The notes beneath the pieces were generated by a model, which saw only the letters and a program-made list of their open reading frames with translations, was not told the origin of the DNA and did no database searches. Below, in pieces: positions 16,184 through 24,802 of a DNA stretch of 64,000 bases (its first letter is position 1; the number at the start of each line of letters is the position of its first letter). The stretch comes from Aneurinibacillus uraniidurans. GTDB taxonomy: Bacteria; Bacillota; Bacilli; Aneurinibacillales; Aneurinibacillaceae. The stretch is from positions 1,462,501-1,526,500 of the forward strand of contig NZ_CP116902.1 of assembly GCF_028471905.1 (NCBI RefSeq). The letters are read 5' to 3'. A program made the position numbers and the translations under genes.

Positions 16184-16690
16184 ATGAGTTTATTTGAGCG
16201 CATTGCGAACATCTTAAAAAAGCCTGAGCCACCGAAACCGGAGAAAAGTGTCCGGGATTTAGGACCGGGAGATATTGTAGAAGTATCCCTGGTCACATAT
16301 GAAGTGGTTGGAAGTACACAAAGTCCAAAGCGCAAGGCGGTTTTTCTAACATTACAGGATGGTAGCACCGTGAATTACTTGAAAATCGAAGAGCGGGAAC
16401 GTGTGTATTACGAGTTGTATACCGCTATCGATGGCCGCCTGGATTCGGTGGATGAGATTCCGACCACAATCGAAATGGAAGATACGGTTTATCATATGGA
16501 AGAACAATACTCAGGTAATGTGCTCAGCCAAGGAAAGACGCCTTTCTCAAGCGGTAGCGAACAATACGTCTGGGAATTCCAGTCAGACAATCGGAAATTA
16601 CTTCGAATCGAATGGCAGGATGGACGCATGATGATGTATGAAGGGGAGTCAGTTATTCCTGGTGATGTAAAAGTCATACGGGCAACATAG
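16184..16690 (+). CDS. DUF4178 domain-containing protein
   Basis: A 168-residue soluble protein with the DUF4178 beta-rich core: DLGPGDIVEVSLVTYEVVGSTQ, then YLKIEERERVYYELYTAIDGRLDS and a C-terminal VWEFQSDNRKLLRIEWQDGRMMMYEG. The function is unknown. DUF4178 proteins commonly sit beside PspA and DUF4247/DUF350 genes, which implies a role in membrane stress response. GGGGGAGG precedes the ATG. It is 12 nt ahead of the lipoprotein gene and certainly co-transcribed with it. Confidence 0.85.
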   Translation: MSLFERIANILKKPEPPKPEKSVRDLGPGDIVEVSLVTYEVVGSTQSPKRKAVFLTLQDGSTVNYLKIEERERVYYELYTAIDGRLDSVDEIPTTIEMEDTVYHMEEQYSGNVLSQGKTPFSSGSEQYVWEFQSDNRKLLRIEWQDGRMMMYEGESVIPGDVKVIRAT

Positions 16691-16702
16691 GAGGGAAAAG
16701 CG

Positions 16703-17476
16703 ATGGTAACAAGGCTCCTCACATCGGTCAAGGTTATTTTGATAGGTGCGTTACTCGCTTTAACACTAGCAGGATGCGGAGGTGAAGCGGCAGAGAATTC
16801 GTACCCGCTGGAGTCGATTACACAAAACGGTCAGCAGCAGTCTAAAGTATATCGCGCGGAAAATAAGACAGTTCCACAAGTAGCAGAAGAGCTTAGGCAG
16901 CAGGAAGAGCCAAAAGAAATCTCCAAAACAGATACCGAGCGAATGTTCCTTGTTTACCCGGATAAGTGGTACCATCTTCAAAAAGATCCCAAAAAGCCAG
17001 AAGATACATTAATTGAGGTCAGCAATAATGAATTTGTCCGTCAGAATTATAGTCCTTCCTTTTTAGAAGGATACATTTTAGCCAGCGTACTAGATAACTT
17101 ATTTGATTCACATAAACGATATGATGGCAAGTACCGTGGATATACGGAGCGGGATATCTATAGGCCAAAAACTACGTATCATACACCTACAGCACAAGAG
17201 AAGAAAGTGACGCCACCGATTACAACACAGAGCAGTGGATCGATTATTAAGCGAAGTGATCGACCGTCATCTACCTCAAACAGTGGGAAAACATCGGTTG
17301 GCACAAATGAAAGTCCTACGAAAAAAGGGAAGATTGTAAAGTCATCTGATGAGGGTGCTTCGTACAATAAGAGGAAGGAAATTAGGCCGAGCAGTTCGAG
17401 TTTTTCCAGACCACAAAGCAATTCTCCACCTCGAGTTAATAGTGGAGGATCAGGGAAAATTACAAAACGAAGATAA
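16703..17476 (+). CDS. DUF4247 lipoprotein
   Basis: A 257-residue exported lipoprotein: N-terminal hydrophobic stretch with lipobox LTLAGC (Cys near residue 25), a central conserved part (FLVYPDKWYHLQKDP through NYSPSFLEGYILASVL) that fits DUF4247, and a low-complexity Ser/Pro/Lys/Arg-rich C-terminal third. It is anchored to the outer face of the membrane. Its location behind pspA and DUF4178 suggests a part in envelope stress; no enzymatic motif is seen. A perfect terminator ends the operon. Confidence 0.82.
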   Translation: MVTRLLTSVKVILIGALLALTLAGCGGEAAENSYPLESITQNGQQQSKVYRAENKTVPQVAEELRQQEEPKEISKTDTERMFLVYPDKWYHLQKDPKKPEDTLIEVSNNEFVRQNYSPSFLEGYILASVLDNLFDSHKRYDGKYRGYTERDIYRPKTTYHTPTAQEKKVTPPITTQSSGSIIKRSDRPSSTSNSGKTSVGTNESPTKKGKIVKSSDEGASYNKRKEIRPSSSSFSRPQSNSPPRVNSGGSGKITKRR

Positions 17477-17483
17477 GATCGTA

Positions 17484-17522
17484 AACAAGGCATCGCCCCG
17501 GTACAGTAGGCGATGCCTTGTT
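17484..17522 (+). terminator. Terminator of the pspA operon
   Basis: AACAAGGCATCGCC (17484-17497) and GGCGATGCCTTGTT (17509-17522) are exact complements; only a short T-run follows. Confidence 0.85.
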
Positions 17523-17600
17523 GTCTGATATCAGGACGCTTTTGTTTTGAAAGATGTCTATATTTCGTACATTACATTTATCATACAGGATGATTTGGAC

Positions 17601-17615
17601 TGGCATAATCTTTGC
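17601..17615 (+). promoter_or_regulatory. Sigma-54 (-24/-12) promoter of the acyl-CoA synthetase
   Basis: TGGCAT (17601-17606) and TTGC (17612-17615) with exactly 10 nt between GG and GC, the defining sigma-54 geometry. Transcription would start near 17627. A sigma-54 activator is encoded at 24803. Confidence 0.75.
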
Positions 17616-17641
17616 TTGTTTAGAGTAAAGAAAGAAGTAGA

Positions 17642-17656
17642 TGTTAAGCGCTTACA
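17642..17656 (+). promoter_or_regulatory. Possible catabolite-responsive element
   Basis: TGTTAAGCGCTTACA, a near-palindrome around AAGCGCTT within the 5' leader of the synthetase gene. It resembles a CcpA cre site but has one extra base relative to the consensus, so binding is uncertain. Confidence 0.3.
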
Positions 17657-17678
17657 AAGTAGTGGGAGGAGAATGGAC

Positions 17679-19193
17679 ATGTTACTTTCAAATGTATTGC
17701 AGCAGCATGCTGTGAGGCAGCCGGATCGACTGATTACCGTTTTTCAAGGACGTGAAACAAGCTATGCGCATATGCAGGAGAATTGCCGCCGTCTAGGGGG
17801 ATATTTTCATAGACAGGGGCTTGTTCAGGGTGATGTTGTTGCTCTGTTGCTCAATAACTCAGATTCGTTTGTAACATGCTATTTCGCTTGCCAGTTTGCC
17901 GGGCTTGTTGTACTTCCGATTAATACTCGCCTTGCTCCGCGGGAAATCGAATACATCCTGAATCATTCAGAAGCTCGCATGCTTGTGTATGATCATGATT
18001 TGTCAGGGATCGTTGAACAGGTGATTCCACAGGTGCCGCATTTGCAGCACTTCGTTCACGTAGGAGAAGGCGGAGGTGGATTTGAGCTGAACGAGGCGAT
18101 CAAGCTAGGAGGCGAGATTCCGAAGCTTCAGCAGCAGGAAGATGATACCGCTGTCATTTTTTATACGTCTGGCACAACCGGGAAGCCAAAAGGGGTAATG
18201 CTCACCCATCGCAATTGTGTGGCGGTTGCATCTATGTGGAACGAGGCGCTTGGCATGCAGAAGGAAGATCGTGTCATGATTGTCGCACCGCTGTTCCATT
18301 GCGCAGCAGCGCACGTTTTTATGCTACCGCTGATTTATGGGGGCGGGACACTTGTGATTGAATCAGGGTTTCATCCGCAGGGGACGATTGAATCGCTGCA
18401 GAAGAATGAAGTGTCCATCTTCTTTGGTGTTCCAGCCATGTATATGATTTTGTTAAACACACCTGGCATTGAAAGCATGGAAGTTCCAAACCTGCGCAAA
18501 TTTATGTACGGGGCAGCGCCAATGCCGTATGAATTAATTAGAAGAATTAAGCAGCTATTCCCGCAGACTGGAGTGCAAAATTTGTACGGTCAGACCGAAA
18601 ATTCACCAGGTACGACCACATTAGGGGATGAGCATGCATTAAGTAAAGCTGGATCAGTAGGGAAACCACTTCCGCGCAGCGAGGTGCGCGTTGTGGACGA
18701 AGAGGGGAACGAAATGCCGATTGGACAAGTTGGAGAGATTGCGATTAAAGGCGATCATGTAATGAAAGGGTACTTGAAAAATCCGGAAGCGACAGCGCTT
18801 GCGATTCGAGGTGGCTGGCTGTTCAGTGGGGATCTGGGCAAGCTGGATGAAGAAGGATTTCTGTATATTGTTGACCGCAAAAAAGATATGCTGATTCGCG
18901 GCGGTGAAAATATTTATCCGATTGAGGTCGAAGAAGTATTGTATGAGATGCCGGAAGTGCTCGAAGCGGCTGTCGTCGGCGTACCGCACGAAGTATACGG
19001 TGAGATTCCCAAGGCATGCGTTGTTGTAAAGGATGGGTATTCGCTGACTGAGGAGCAGGTGGTATCGTTTTGTCAGGAGCGTCTAGCGAAGTATAAGGTG
19101 CCAACTCTCGTAGAATTTGTGAGTGAGCTGCCGCGCAATGCAAGTGGGAAAGTGTTGAAAACAGTTTTGCGTGGAGAGATCAAGTTTTCGTAA
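17679..19193 (+). CDS. Acyl-CoA synthetase (AMP-forming, long/medium-chain fatty acid:CoA ligase type)
   Basis: About 504 residues of the ANL adenylating superfamily. Motifs in order: FYTSGTTGKPKGVMLTH (P-loop-like A3), NLYGQTENSPGT (A5), GWLFSGDLGKLDEEGFLYIVDRKKDMLIRGGENIYPIEVE (A7-A8 hinge) and PRNASGKVLKTVL with the catalytic lysine (A10). It activates a carboxylic acid to its CoA thioester; chain preference is not readable. The start at 17679 is chosen because GGGAGGAG is 7 nt upstream and the sigma-54 promoter lies at 17601; a longer frame opening at 17547 would precede the promoter. It probably feeds the acyl-CoA dehydrogenase and thiolase at 27-29 kb. Confidence 0.92.
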   Translation: MLLSNVLQQHAVRQPDRLITVFQGRETSYAHMQENCRRLGGYFHRQGLVQGDVVALLLNNSDSFVTCYFACQFAGLVVLPINTRLAPREIEYILNHSEARMLVYDHDLSGIVEQVIPQVPHLQHFVHVGEGGGGFELNEAIKLGGEIPKLQQQEDDTAVIFYTSGTTGKPKGVMLTHRNCVAVASMWNEALGMQKEDRVMIVAPLFHCAAAHVFMLPLIYGGGTLVIESGFHPQGTIESLQKNEVSIFFGVPAMYMILLNTPGIESMEVPNLRKFMYGAAPMPYELIRRIKQLFPQTGVQNLYGQTENSPGTTTLGDEHALSKAGSVGKPLPRSEVRVVDEEGNEMPIGQVGEIAIKGDHVMKGYLKNPEATALAIRGGWLFSGDLGKLDEEGFLYIVDRKKDMLIRGGENIYPIEVEEVLYEMPEVLEAAVVGVPHEVYGEIPKACVVVKDGYSLTEEQVVSFCQERLAKYKVPTLVEFVSELPRNASGKVLKTVLRGEIKFS

Positions 19194-19210
19194 AACCGTA
19201 AGATGTAGGA

Positions 19211-19241
19211 AAGCCGTTGACTTGGAGTCGGCGGCTTTTTG
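19211..19241 (+). terminator. Terminator after the acyl-CoA synthetase
   Basis: AAGCCG (19211-19216) pairs with CGGCTT (19232-19237), with further GAC/GTC-type pairing inside, then a T-run. Confidence 0.8.
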
Positions 19242-19396
19242 CTTGTTATGGAACGTGTAAATAAGTGAGAGAGAGAAGGTAAATAATTAGCATTGTAAGC
19301 TTTTACAAAAAAATTCTAGATAAAATTTTATTTATACGCTTGTTTTTTTATTCGGATAATTCTATCATGATAGTATAATCCAAAAACGGAATCGAT

Positions 19397-19413
19397 GTTC
19401 CGAAATTCGGAAC
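19397..19413. promoter_or_regulatory. Perfect palindrome, probable IclR operator
   Basis: GTTCCGAA-A-TTCGGAAC lies between a TATAAT (about 19372) and the IclR start codon. A half-site-like TTCGGA also sits at the presumptive -35. Its position just downstream of the promoter suits autorepression. Confidence 0.6.
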
Positions 19414-19424
19414 GAAAGGATAGT

Positions 19425-20180
19425 ATGAGCGCAAACAAAACAATTATTAAATCGCTAGATGTATTGCAATTATTTTATAGTCATAAAGAGCTTAGCTTGC
19501 AAGAAATGGTAGCGCTTTCAGGCATGCCTAAAACATCGCTTCATCGCTTGCTTGGATCATTGGAAGAAATGGGATTTTTGCAGCGGAATGAAAGCGGATT
19601 GTATGAGCTGGGACTAATCTTTTTACGATTGGGTCATCTTGTGGCGGAGCGGTTGGATATCAGGAATGTTGCTTTGCCAATTATGCGACGTGTACGTGAT
19701 GAATTGGAGGAGGCTGTAAACCTTGTTGTTCGTGATGGGGACGATGTGATCTATATTGAAAAGGTTGATACAAGGCAGCCTGTTCGTGTTTATACCCGGA
19801 TCGGACGACGAGCCCCACTGTATGGAGGCGCCTGCCCGAGAGCTTTGCTTGCCTTTTTAACCGATGATGAACGGAGTCGCTACATCGATCAGGTAGATCT
19901 GATCAAAGTTGCATCTGGAACGATTACGGATCGAAATCAGTTGAAGACGATAACGGAAGAAGCAAGAGAAAAGGGATACACAGTCAGTCACTCTGAACTG
20001 GAAGATTACTCATCTGCGGTAGGGGCTCCGATTTTCGATTATACGGGAGGTGTTGTCGCCAGTTTGAGTATTGCAGGATTGACAACACGGTTTAGTTCTG
20101 ACCGCTTGCCGTTGCTGATCGAGAAGGTGCAGGAAGCAGCGACGGAAATCTCGGAGAAGCTAGGCTGGGTACAAAAATAG
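19425..20180 (+). CDS. IclR family regulator of the 5-oxoprolinase operon (KipR-like)
   Basis: A 251-residue regulator with an N-terminal winged helix (LSLQEMVALSGMPKTSLHRLLGSLEEMGFLQRN) and the IclR effector domain (residues ~75-245; RRAPLYGGACPRALLAFL and SHSELEDYSSAVGAPIFD). The start at 19425 has GAAAGGA upstream; an in-frame ATG at 19395 would overlap the palindromic operator and is less likely. It is the first gene of the pxpBCA-NRAMP-ycsI run, matching the kipR of the B. subtilis ycsF-ycsG-ycsI-kipI-kipA-kipR cluster but at the other end. It probably represses the operon until oxoproline or a related compound is sensed. Confidence 0.88.
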   Translation: MSANKTIIKSLDVLQLFYSHKELSLQEMVALSGMPKTSLHRLLGSLEEMGFLQRNESGLYELGLIFLRLGHLVAERLDIRNVALPIMRRVRDELEEAVNLVVRDGDDVIYIEKVDTRQPVRVYTRIGRRAPLYGGACPRALLAFLTDDERSRYIDQVDLIKVASGTITDRNQLKTITEEAREKGYTVSHSELEDYSSAVGAPIFDYTGGVVASLSIAGLTTRFSSDRLPLLIEKVQEAATEISEKLGWVQK

Positions 20181-20201
20181 CACGGAAGGAGGAGAAGGAA
20201 C

Positions 20202-20897
20202 ATGCGATATTTTTCATTAGGAGACACCGCGGTTGTGGTGGAGTTTGATACGGTTATCGGGTCATCCTCTCATGAAAAAGTTCGGCTGCTGTCGTTGTAT
20301 CTCGATCAGTACCCGTTTTTGGGAATGATTGAATATATCCCGGCTTTTACAACGGTGACCGTATTTTATGACCCGTTTGTTTTGCGATATGCAGAGGCGG
20401 AGGCGGAGTTGGAGCGGGCTGTATCACAGGTGGAACATCTATCATTGAAACAGAAAGCGCGTACAGTGGAAATACCGGTATGTTATGGAGGGGAATTCGG
20501 ACCCGATCTGGAGGATGTTGCATCGCATAACGGGCTGACAGCAGAAGAAGTAGTACGCATCCACAGCGGCGGAGAGTATCTGGTCTATATGATCGGTTTT
20601 GCACCAGGATTTCCATATCTAGGCGGCATGTCTGAGCGGATTGCAGCACCGAGACGCTCATCCCCGCGCCTATCAATTCCAGCAGGAACGGTTGGAATTG
20701 CCGGGATGCAGACTGGGGTATACCCAATTGAGACACCGGGCGGCTGGCAGCTGATTGGTCGGACGCCGGTTCCGCTATTCCGTCCAGATCGGAACCCTCC
20801 GACATTGTTGATGGCGGGGGATGTGATTCGCTTCCGACCGATTACACAGGACGAATATGAAAATTGGGAGGGGGATATTGTATGTGTATCCGGGTAA
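20202..20897 (+). CDS. pxpB: 5-oxoprolinase subunit PxpB (KipI homologue)
   Basis: A 231-residue allophanate hydrolase subunit 1-like protein. With PxpC and PxpA it hydrolyses 5-oxoproline (pyroglutamate) to glutamate with ATP. Family marks: N-terminal FSLGDTAVVVEF, IEYIPAFTTVTVFYDP, IPVCYGGEFGPDLEDVA, FAPGFPYLGGM and the late IPAGTVGIAGMQTGVYPIETPGGWQLIGRTP. The B. subtilis homologue KipI also inhibits sporulation kinase A, a second role that may or may not hold here. Its end overlaps the start of pxpC by 16 nt. Confidence 0.93.
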   Translation: MRYFSLGDTAVVVEFDTVIGSSSHEKVRLLSLYLDQYPFLGMIEYIPAFTTVTVFYDPFVLRYAEAEAELERAVSQVEHLSLKQKARTVEIPVCYGGEFGPDLEDVASHNGLTAEEVVRIHSGGEYLVYMIGFAPGFPYLGGMSERIAAPRRSSPRLSIPAGTVGIAGMQTGVYPIETPGGWQLIGRTPVPLFRPDRNPPTLLMAGDVIRFRPITQDEYENWEGDIVCVSG

Positions 20898-21859
20898 AGA
20901 AGCCGGGGCTGCTTACAACCGTACAAGATACCGGGCGCTTCGGACTTCAGAAGTATGGTGTGCTGGCAAGTGGTGCCATGGATACGATGGCGCTTCGGCT
21001 GGCTAATCTTCTAGCAGGCAATGAGGAGCAAGCAGCAGCTCTTGAGATTACGCTCTTAGGGCCTGCGCTTGTCTTTGAGAAAGCGACGCTTGTTGCGCTT
21101 GCGGGTGGCAATCTTTCTCCTGCTGTTGACGGTATGCCCATACCACTCTGGCGACCTGTATACATACCTGCAGGAAGTACGCTGACATTCGGAGGCGCTG
21201 TGTCAGGATGCCGGACGTATCTCGCAGTCGCTGGCGGGATTTGTGTACCAGATGTGATGGAAAGCCGAAGCACGTATTTGCGAGCTGGAATCGGCGGATT
21301 TCATGGACGGGCACTTCAGGCGGGAGATGTGCTCAAGACAGGAGAGAGCACGGGCTGGTTGAAAGCGCCATCAGATGAGGCTGTCGTTTTGCCGTGGGGA
21401 GTTAGTCATGAGCTTCGTCCGGTATACGAGGAGAATCCGGTGCTTCGTGTTGTACGTGGACCAGAATTCGAGTGTTTTGCAGAAGAGAGTAAGCAGAAGT
21501 TCTGGAAGGAGCCATTCCGTGTCACACCCCAGTCTGACAGGATGGGGTATCGGCTGGCAGATGTGTCGCTAGAACTGACCGAGCCGCTTGAGATGGTATC
21601 GTCAGCTGTTAGTTTCGGAACGATTCAGGTGCCGCCGGAAGGAAATCCAATTGTGTTGCTGGCAGACCGGCAGACGGCTGGCGGATACCCGCGTATCGCT
21701 CAGATTATTAGTGTGGATCTGCCGTTGATTGCTCAGGTAAAGCCAGGCGGATACGTACGGTTTGAAGAAGTTTCACTTGAGGAAGCGCAGGCGCTGTATG
21801 TGAAGCGGGAATTCGACATGAAGCAATTCAAGCAGGGATTGACTCTGCAAGTTCGATAG
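20882..21859 (+). CDS. pxpC: 5-oxoprolinase subunit PxpC (KipA homologue)
   Basis: About 325 residues, biotin-dependent-carboxylase/allophanate-hydrolase subunit 2-like. Marks: [37 protein letters not shown] at the N-terminus, [25 protein letters not shown] and [24 protein letters not shown]. The start at 20882 is inside the end of pxpB and has GGGAGGGGG upstream; an in-frame ATG at 20864 lies 18 nt earlier, before this ribosome site. In B. subtilis KipA counteracts KipI. Together with PxpB it forms the subcomplex that works with PxpA. Confidence 0.93.
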   Translation: MCIRVKKPGLLTTVQDTGRFGLQKYGVLASGAMDTMALRLANLLAGNEEQAAALEITLLGPALVFEKATLVALAGGNLSPAVDGMPIPLWRPVYIPAGSTLTFGGAVSGCRTYLAVAGGICVPDVMESRSTYLRAGIGGFHGRALQAGDVLKTGESTGWLKAPSDEAVVLPWGVSHELRPVYEENPVLRVVRGPEFECFAEESKQKFWKEPFRVTPQSDRMGYRLADVSLELTEPLEMVSSAVSFGTIQVPPEGNPIVLLADRQTAGGYPRIAQIISVDLPLIAQVKPGGYVRFEEVSLEEAQALYVKREFDMKQFKQGLTLQVR

Positions 21860-21870
21860 GAGGGATTTGC

Positions 21871-22629
21871 ATGTACAAGGTAGACATAAACTGTGACATG
21901 GGGGAGAGCTTTGGCGCATACCGGATGGGGACAGACGAAGAGATATTACCGTTCGTTACATCGGCGAATATCGCCTGTGGGTTTCATGCCGGTGATCCAT
22001 CCATCATGAAGAAAACGGTGGCAGCGGCGCTTGCACACGGGGTTGCAATCGGGGCGCATCCTGGATTGCCTGATCTGGCAGGATTCGGACGCCGCAATCT
22101 CGATCTAACTCCGGAGGAAGCATATGACATTGTCGTCTATCAGGTTGGTGCCCTCTATGGATTCGTTAAGGCGGTAGGCGGGAAGATGCAGCATGTTAAG
22201 CCGCACGGCGCACTCTATAACATGGCCGCTAAAAATCGTGCGTTGTCAGATGCGATTGCGCAGGCGGTATATGATGTAAACTCGGAGCTGGTGCTGTTCG
22301 GCCTATCGGGCAGTGAATTAGTTAAAGCTGGTCAGGCAGTGGGGCTTCGAACTGCACATGAAGTGTTTGCGGATCGGACATATCAAGTGGATGGGTCACT
22401 GACTTCGCGCCGGGAAGTAAACGCACTCATTACAGATACAGAGGAAGCAGTCGAGCAGGTCATTCGCATGGTAAAAGAAGGTGCCGTTCGCTCCGTGCAG
22501 GGACAGGACGTAGCGATTCAGGCGGATACGGTATGTATTCATGGCGATGGTGCGCATGCGCTTGCATTTGCCCGAAGCATTCGGCAGCTGCTGGGGCAGG
22601 CGGACATCGCTGTCCAATCGATCATATAA
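21871..22629 (+). CDS. pxpA: 5-oxoprolinase subunit PxpA (LamB/YcsF family)
   Basis: A 252-residue LamB/YcsF family protein, the third subunit of the prokaryotic 5-oxoprolinase. Conserved blocks are [13 protein letters not shown] at the start, [40 protein letters not shown] and CIHGDGAHA near the end. Several of these histidines and aspartates line the presumed active site. It lies 11 nt after pxpC with AGGAGGG before the ATG. Confidence 0.95.
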   Translation: MYKVDINCDMGESFGAYRMGTDEEILPFVTSANIACGFHAGDPSIMKKTVAAALAHGVAIGAHPGLPDLAGFGRRNLDLTPEEAYDIVVYQVGALYGFVKAVGGKMQHVKPHGALYNMAAKNRALSDAIAQAVYDVNSELVLFGLSGSELVKAGQAVGLRTAHEVFADRTYQVDGSLTSRREVNALITDTEEAVEQVIRMVKEGAVRSVQGQDVAIQADTVCIHGDGAHALAFARSIRQLLGQADIAVQSII

Positions 22630-22657
22630 AGAAGGCATCTTAGAAGGGGGAAGTAGT

Positions 22658-23848
22658 ATGGGCAAAGAAAGTAGAACAAGTGTGTTGCTGGGCGCTGCAT
22701 TTTTGATGGCGACTTCCGCAATTGGACCTGGATTTTTAACACAGACAACGGTATTTACCAGCAAGCTTGGTGCAAGTTTTGGTTTTGTCATTCTGATGTC
22801 GATTTTGCTTGATATCGGAGCTCAGATGAACATTTGGCGCATCATTGCGGTTTCTGAAAGACGGGCGCAGGATATTGCGAATATGGTATTGCCTGGCCTT
22901 GGTTATCTGCTTGCGTTTCTCGTTATAGTCGGCGGTCTTGCATTTAATATTGGGAACGTCGGTGGTGCTGGTCTTGGTACGAATGTAATGTTTGGCTTAT
23001 CCCCTGAGAAGGGTGCGCTTTTGAGCGGGGCAATCGCGATTGGGATTTTCCTCATTCGAGAAGCCGGGAAAGCGATGGATCGTTTTGCACAGCTTGCGGG
23101 TGTTGTTATGATTCTTCTTATGATTTATGTGGCTGTGACATCTCATCCTCCGGTTGGAGAGGCTGTTGTTAAATCGTTTGTGCCAGATAAAATTGATATG
23201 CTGGCCATTGTGACACTAGTAGGTGGTACGGTAGGCGGTTACATTACATTTGCAGGTGGGCATCGTCTCATTGATGCCGGAATTAAAGGGCGTGATGCAC
23301 TGCCAGAAGTAACGCGCAGTGCTGTATCAGCAATCGGTATTGCATCAATCATGCGGATTTTTCTGTTCCTAGCTGCGCTTGGTGTTGTTACGCAAGGATT
23401 GGCACTTGATCCAGGTAATCCACCAGCCTCTGTGTTCCAGCATGCTGCAGGGAATATCGGATATAAACTATTTGGGATCGTAATGTGGGCTGCTTCGATT
23501 ACATCCGTAATTGGCTCTGCTTATACGTCAGTATCTTTCATTCGGACGCTTAGCCCGGTGATTGAAAAATATGAACGAGCTATTATTGTAGCGTTTATTG
23601 TGATTTCTACAGCTGTATTTGTTATGATTGGCAAGCCGGTTAAAGTCCTCATTCTCGTTGGTGCGCTTAACGGTCTGATTCTTCCGCTTGCACTTGGCGT
23701 GATGCTGGTGGCGGCACACCGTAAAAATATTGTCGGAGATTACAAGCATCCGATGTGGATGACTGTATTTGGTCTTTTCGTTGTGATTGCGATGTCCTAT
23801 ATGGGCTTTAAGACATTAACGACAGAACTTCCGAAATTGTTCTTATAA
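22658..23848 (+). CDS. NRAMP family divalent metal (or solute) transporter, YcsG-like
   Basis: A 396-residue membrane protein with about 11 helices of the NRAMP family, YcsG branch. The first helix has ATSAIGPGFLTQTTVF in place of the DPGN metal motif of true NRAMPs, and helix 6 lacks the MPH signature, so it may carry something other than Mn or Fe. Its fixed position in 5-oxoprolinase operons suggests uptake of a substrate or cofactor for that enzyme (inference). The start at 22658 has GAAGGGGG upstream; the open frame reaching back to 22541 overlaps pxpA and is not real. Confidence 0.87.
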   Translation: MGKESRTSVLLGAAFLMATSAIGPGFLTQTTVFTSKLGASFGFVILMSILLDIGAQMNIWRIIAVSERRAQDIANMVLPGLGYLLAFLVIVGGLAFNIGNVGGAGLGTNVMFGLSPEKGALLSGAIAIGIFLIREAGKAMDRFAQLAGVVMILLMIYVAVTSHPPVGEAVVKSFVPDKIDMLAIVTLVGGTVGGYITFAGGHRLIDAGIKGRDALPEVTRSAVSAIGIASIMRIFLFLAALGVVTQGLALDPGNPPASVFQHAAGNIGYKLFGIVMWAASITSVIGSAYTSVSFIRTLSPVIEKYERAIIVAFIVISTAVFVMIGKPVKVLILVGALNGLILPLALGVMLVAAHRKNIVGDYKHPMWMTVFGLFVVIAMSYMGFKTLTTELPKLFL

Positions 23849-23873
23849 TAGGCAGCAGGGGGGAGCAACGAAT

Positions 23874-24665
23874 ATGCATCATGCTTCATTGTTTACACCG
23901 GAAGAAGCGCGCGCGCTGATTCGCACAGGGGAATGGACGCGTCCTACATCGGGTATGGCGGCTGGCTACACGCAGGCAAATATGGCGATTTTGAAAAAAG
24001 AGCTGGCGTTTGATTTTCTACTGTTTTGCCAGCGAAATCCGAAGCCGTGTCCGGTGCTGGATGTGACGGAAGTCGGTTCACCGGTGCCGAAGTTGATCGC
24101 TCCGAACTCTGACCTGCGTACAGACCTGCCAGGTTACCGGATTTACCGGAACGGGGAACTGACTGAAGAAGTGACGGACATTACACCGTACTGGGAAGAC
24201 GATATGGTAGCATTTCTAATTGGATGCAGCTTTACGTTTGAGCGGGCGATGCTCCAGAATGGTCTTCCGGTTCGCCATATTGAGGAGAACTGTAATGTAG
24301 CGATGTATAAAACAAACATTCCGTGCGTGAAGACCGGTCATTTCGAAGGTCCGATGGTTGTAAGTATGCGTCCACTTCCAGTGCGTGATGTTGTACGAGC
24401 GGTGCAGATTACAAGTCGTTTTCCAGCAGTACATGGAGCACCGGTGCATATCGGTGACCCGTCCGCGATAGGGATTGCCGATATTAATCGCCCTGATTTT
24501 GGAGATCGGGTTACGATTAAGGATGGGGAAGTACCTGTGTTCTGGGCTTGCGGTGTGACACCACAAGCAGTGGCAATGCATGTGAAGCCGGAAATTATGA
24601 TTACGCACGCGCCGGGTCATATGTTTATCACGGATATGAAAGAAGAGCATTATAGCGTTTTATAA
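23874..24665 (+). CDS. Putative hydro-lyase, DUF1445 (YcsI family)
   Basis: A 263-residue protein of the D-glutamate cyclase-like/DUF1445 family. Marks: TPEEARALIRTGEWTRPTSGMAAGYTQANMAIL near the N-terminus, NPKPCPVLDVTEVGSP, FLIGCSFTFERAM and the C-terminal VFWACGVTPQAVAMHVKPEIMITHAPGHMFITD. Mammalian relatives (DGLUCY) turn D-glutamate into 5-oxoproline, so this gene may supply or recycle oxoproline for PxpABC. It is the last gene of the operon, followed by a strong terminator. Confidence 0.88.
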   Translation: MHHASLFTPEEARALIRTGEWTRPTSGMAAGYTQANMAILKKELAFDFLLFCQRNPKPCPVLDVTEVGSPVPKLIAPNSDLRTDLPGYRIYRNGELTEEVTDITPYWEDDMVAFLIGCSFTFERAMLQNGLPVRHIEENCNVAMYKTNIPCVKTGHFEGPMVVSMRPLPVRDVVRAVQITSRFPAVHGAPVHIGDPSAIGIADINRPDFGDRVTIKDGEVPVFWACGVTPQAVAMHVKPEIMITHAPGHMFITDMKEEHYSVL

Positions 24666-24674
24666 AGGATACGT

Positions 24675-24720
24675 AAAAACGTGCAGCCCTTATTTACGAG
24701 GAGAGGGCTGTACGTTTTTT
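24675..24720 (+). terminator. Terminator of the 5-oxoprolinase operon
   Basis: AAAAACGTGCAGCCCT pairs with AGGGCTGTACGTTTTTT. Confidence 0.88.
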
Positions 24721-24802
24721 GTTTTCCAAAAAACCTGTATATGTGTGGTTTCTACCGTATAATAAGAGCATACATATGATTCATAGAATAGGTGTGATAG
24801 CT

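Noticed and set aside
17547-17678. N-terminal extension of the acyl-CoA synthetase
   Set aside because: It would start upstream of the sigma-54 promoter and lacks a ribosome site; ATG 17679 has GGGAGGAG.
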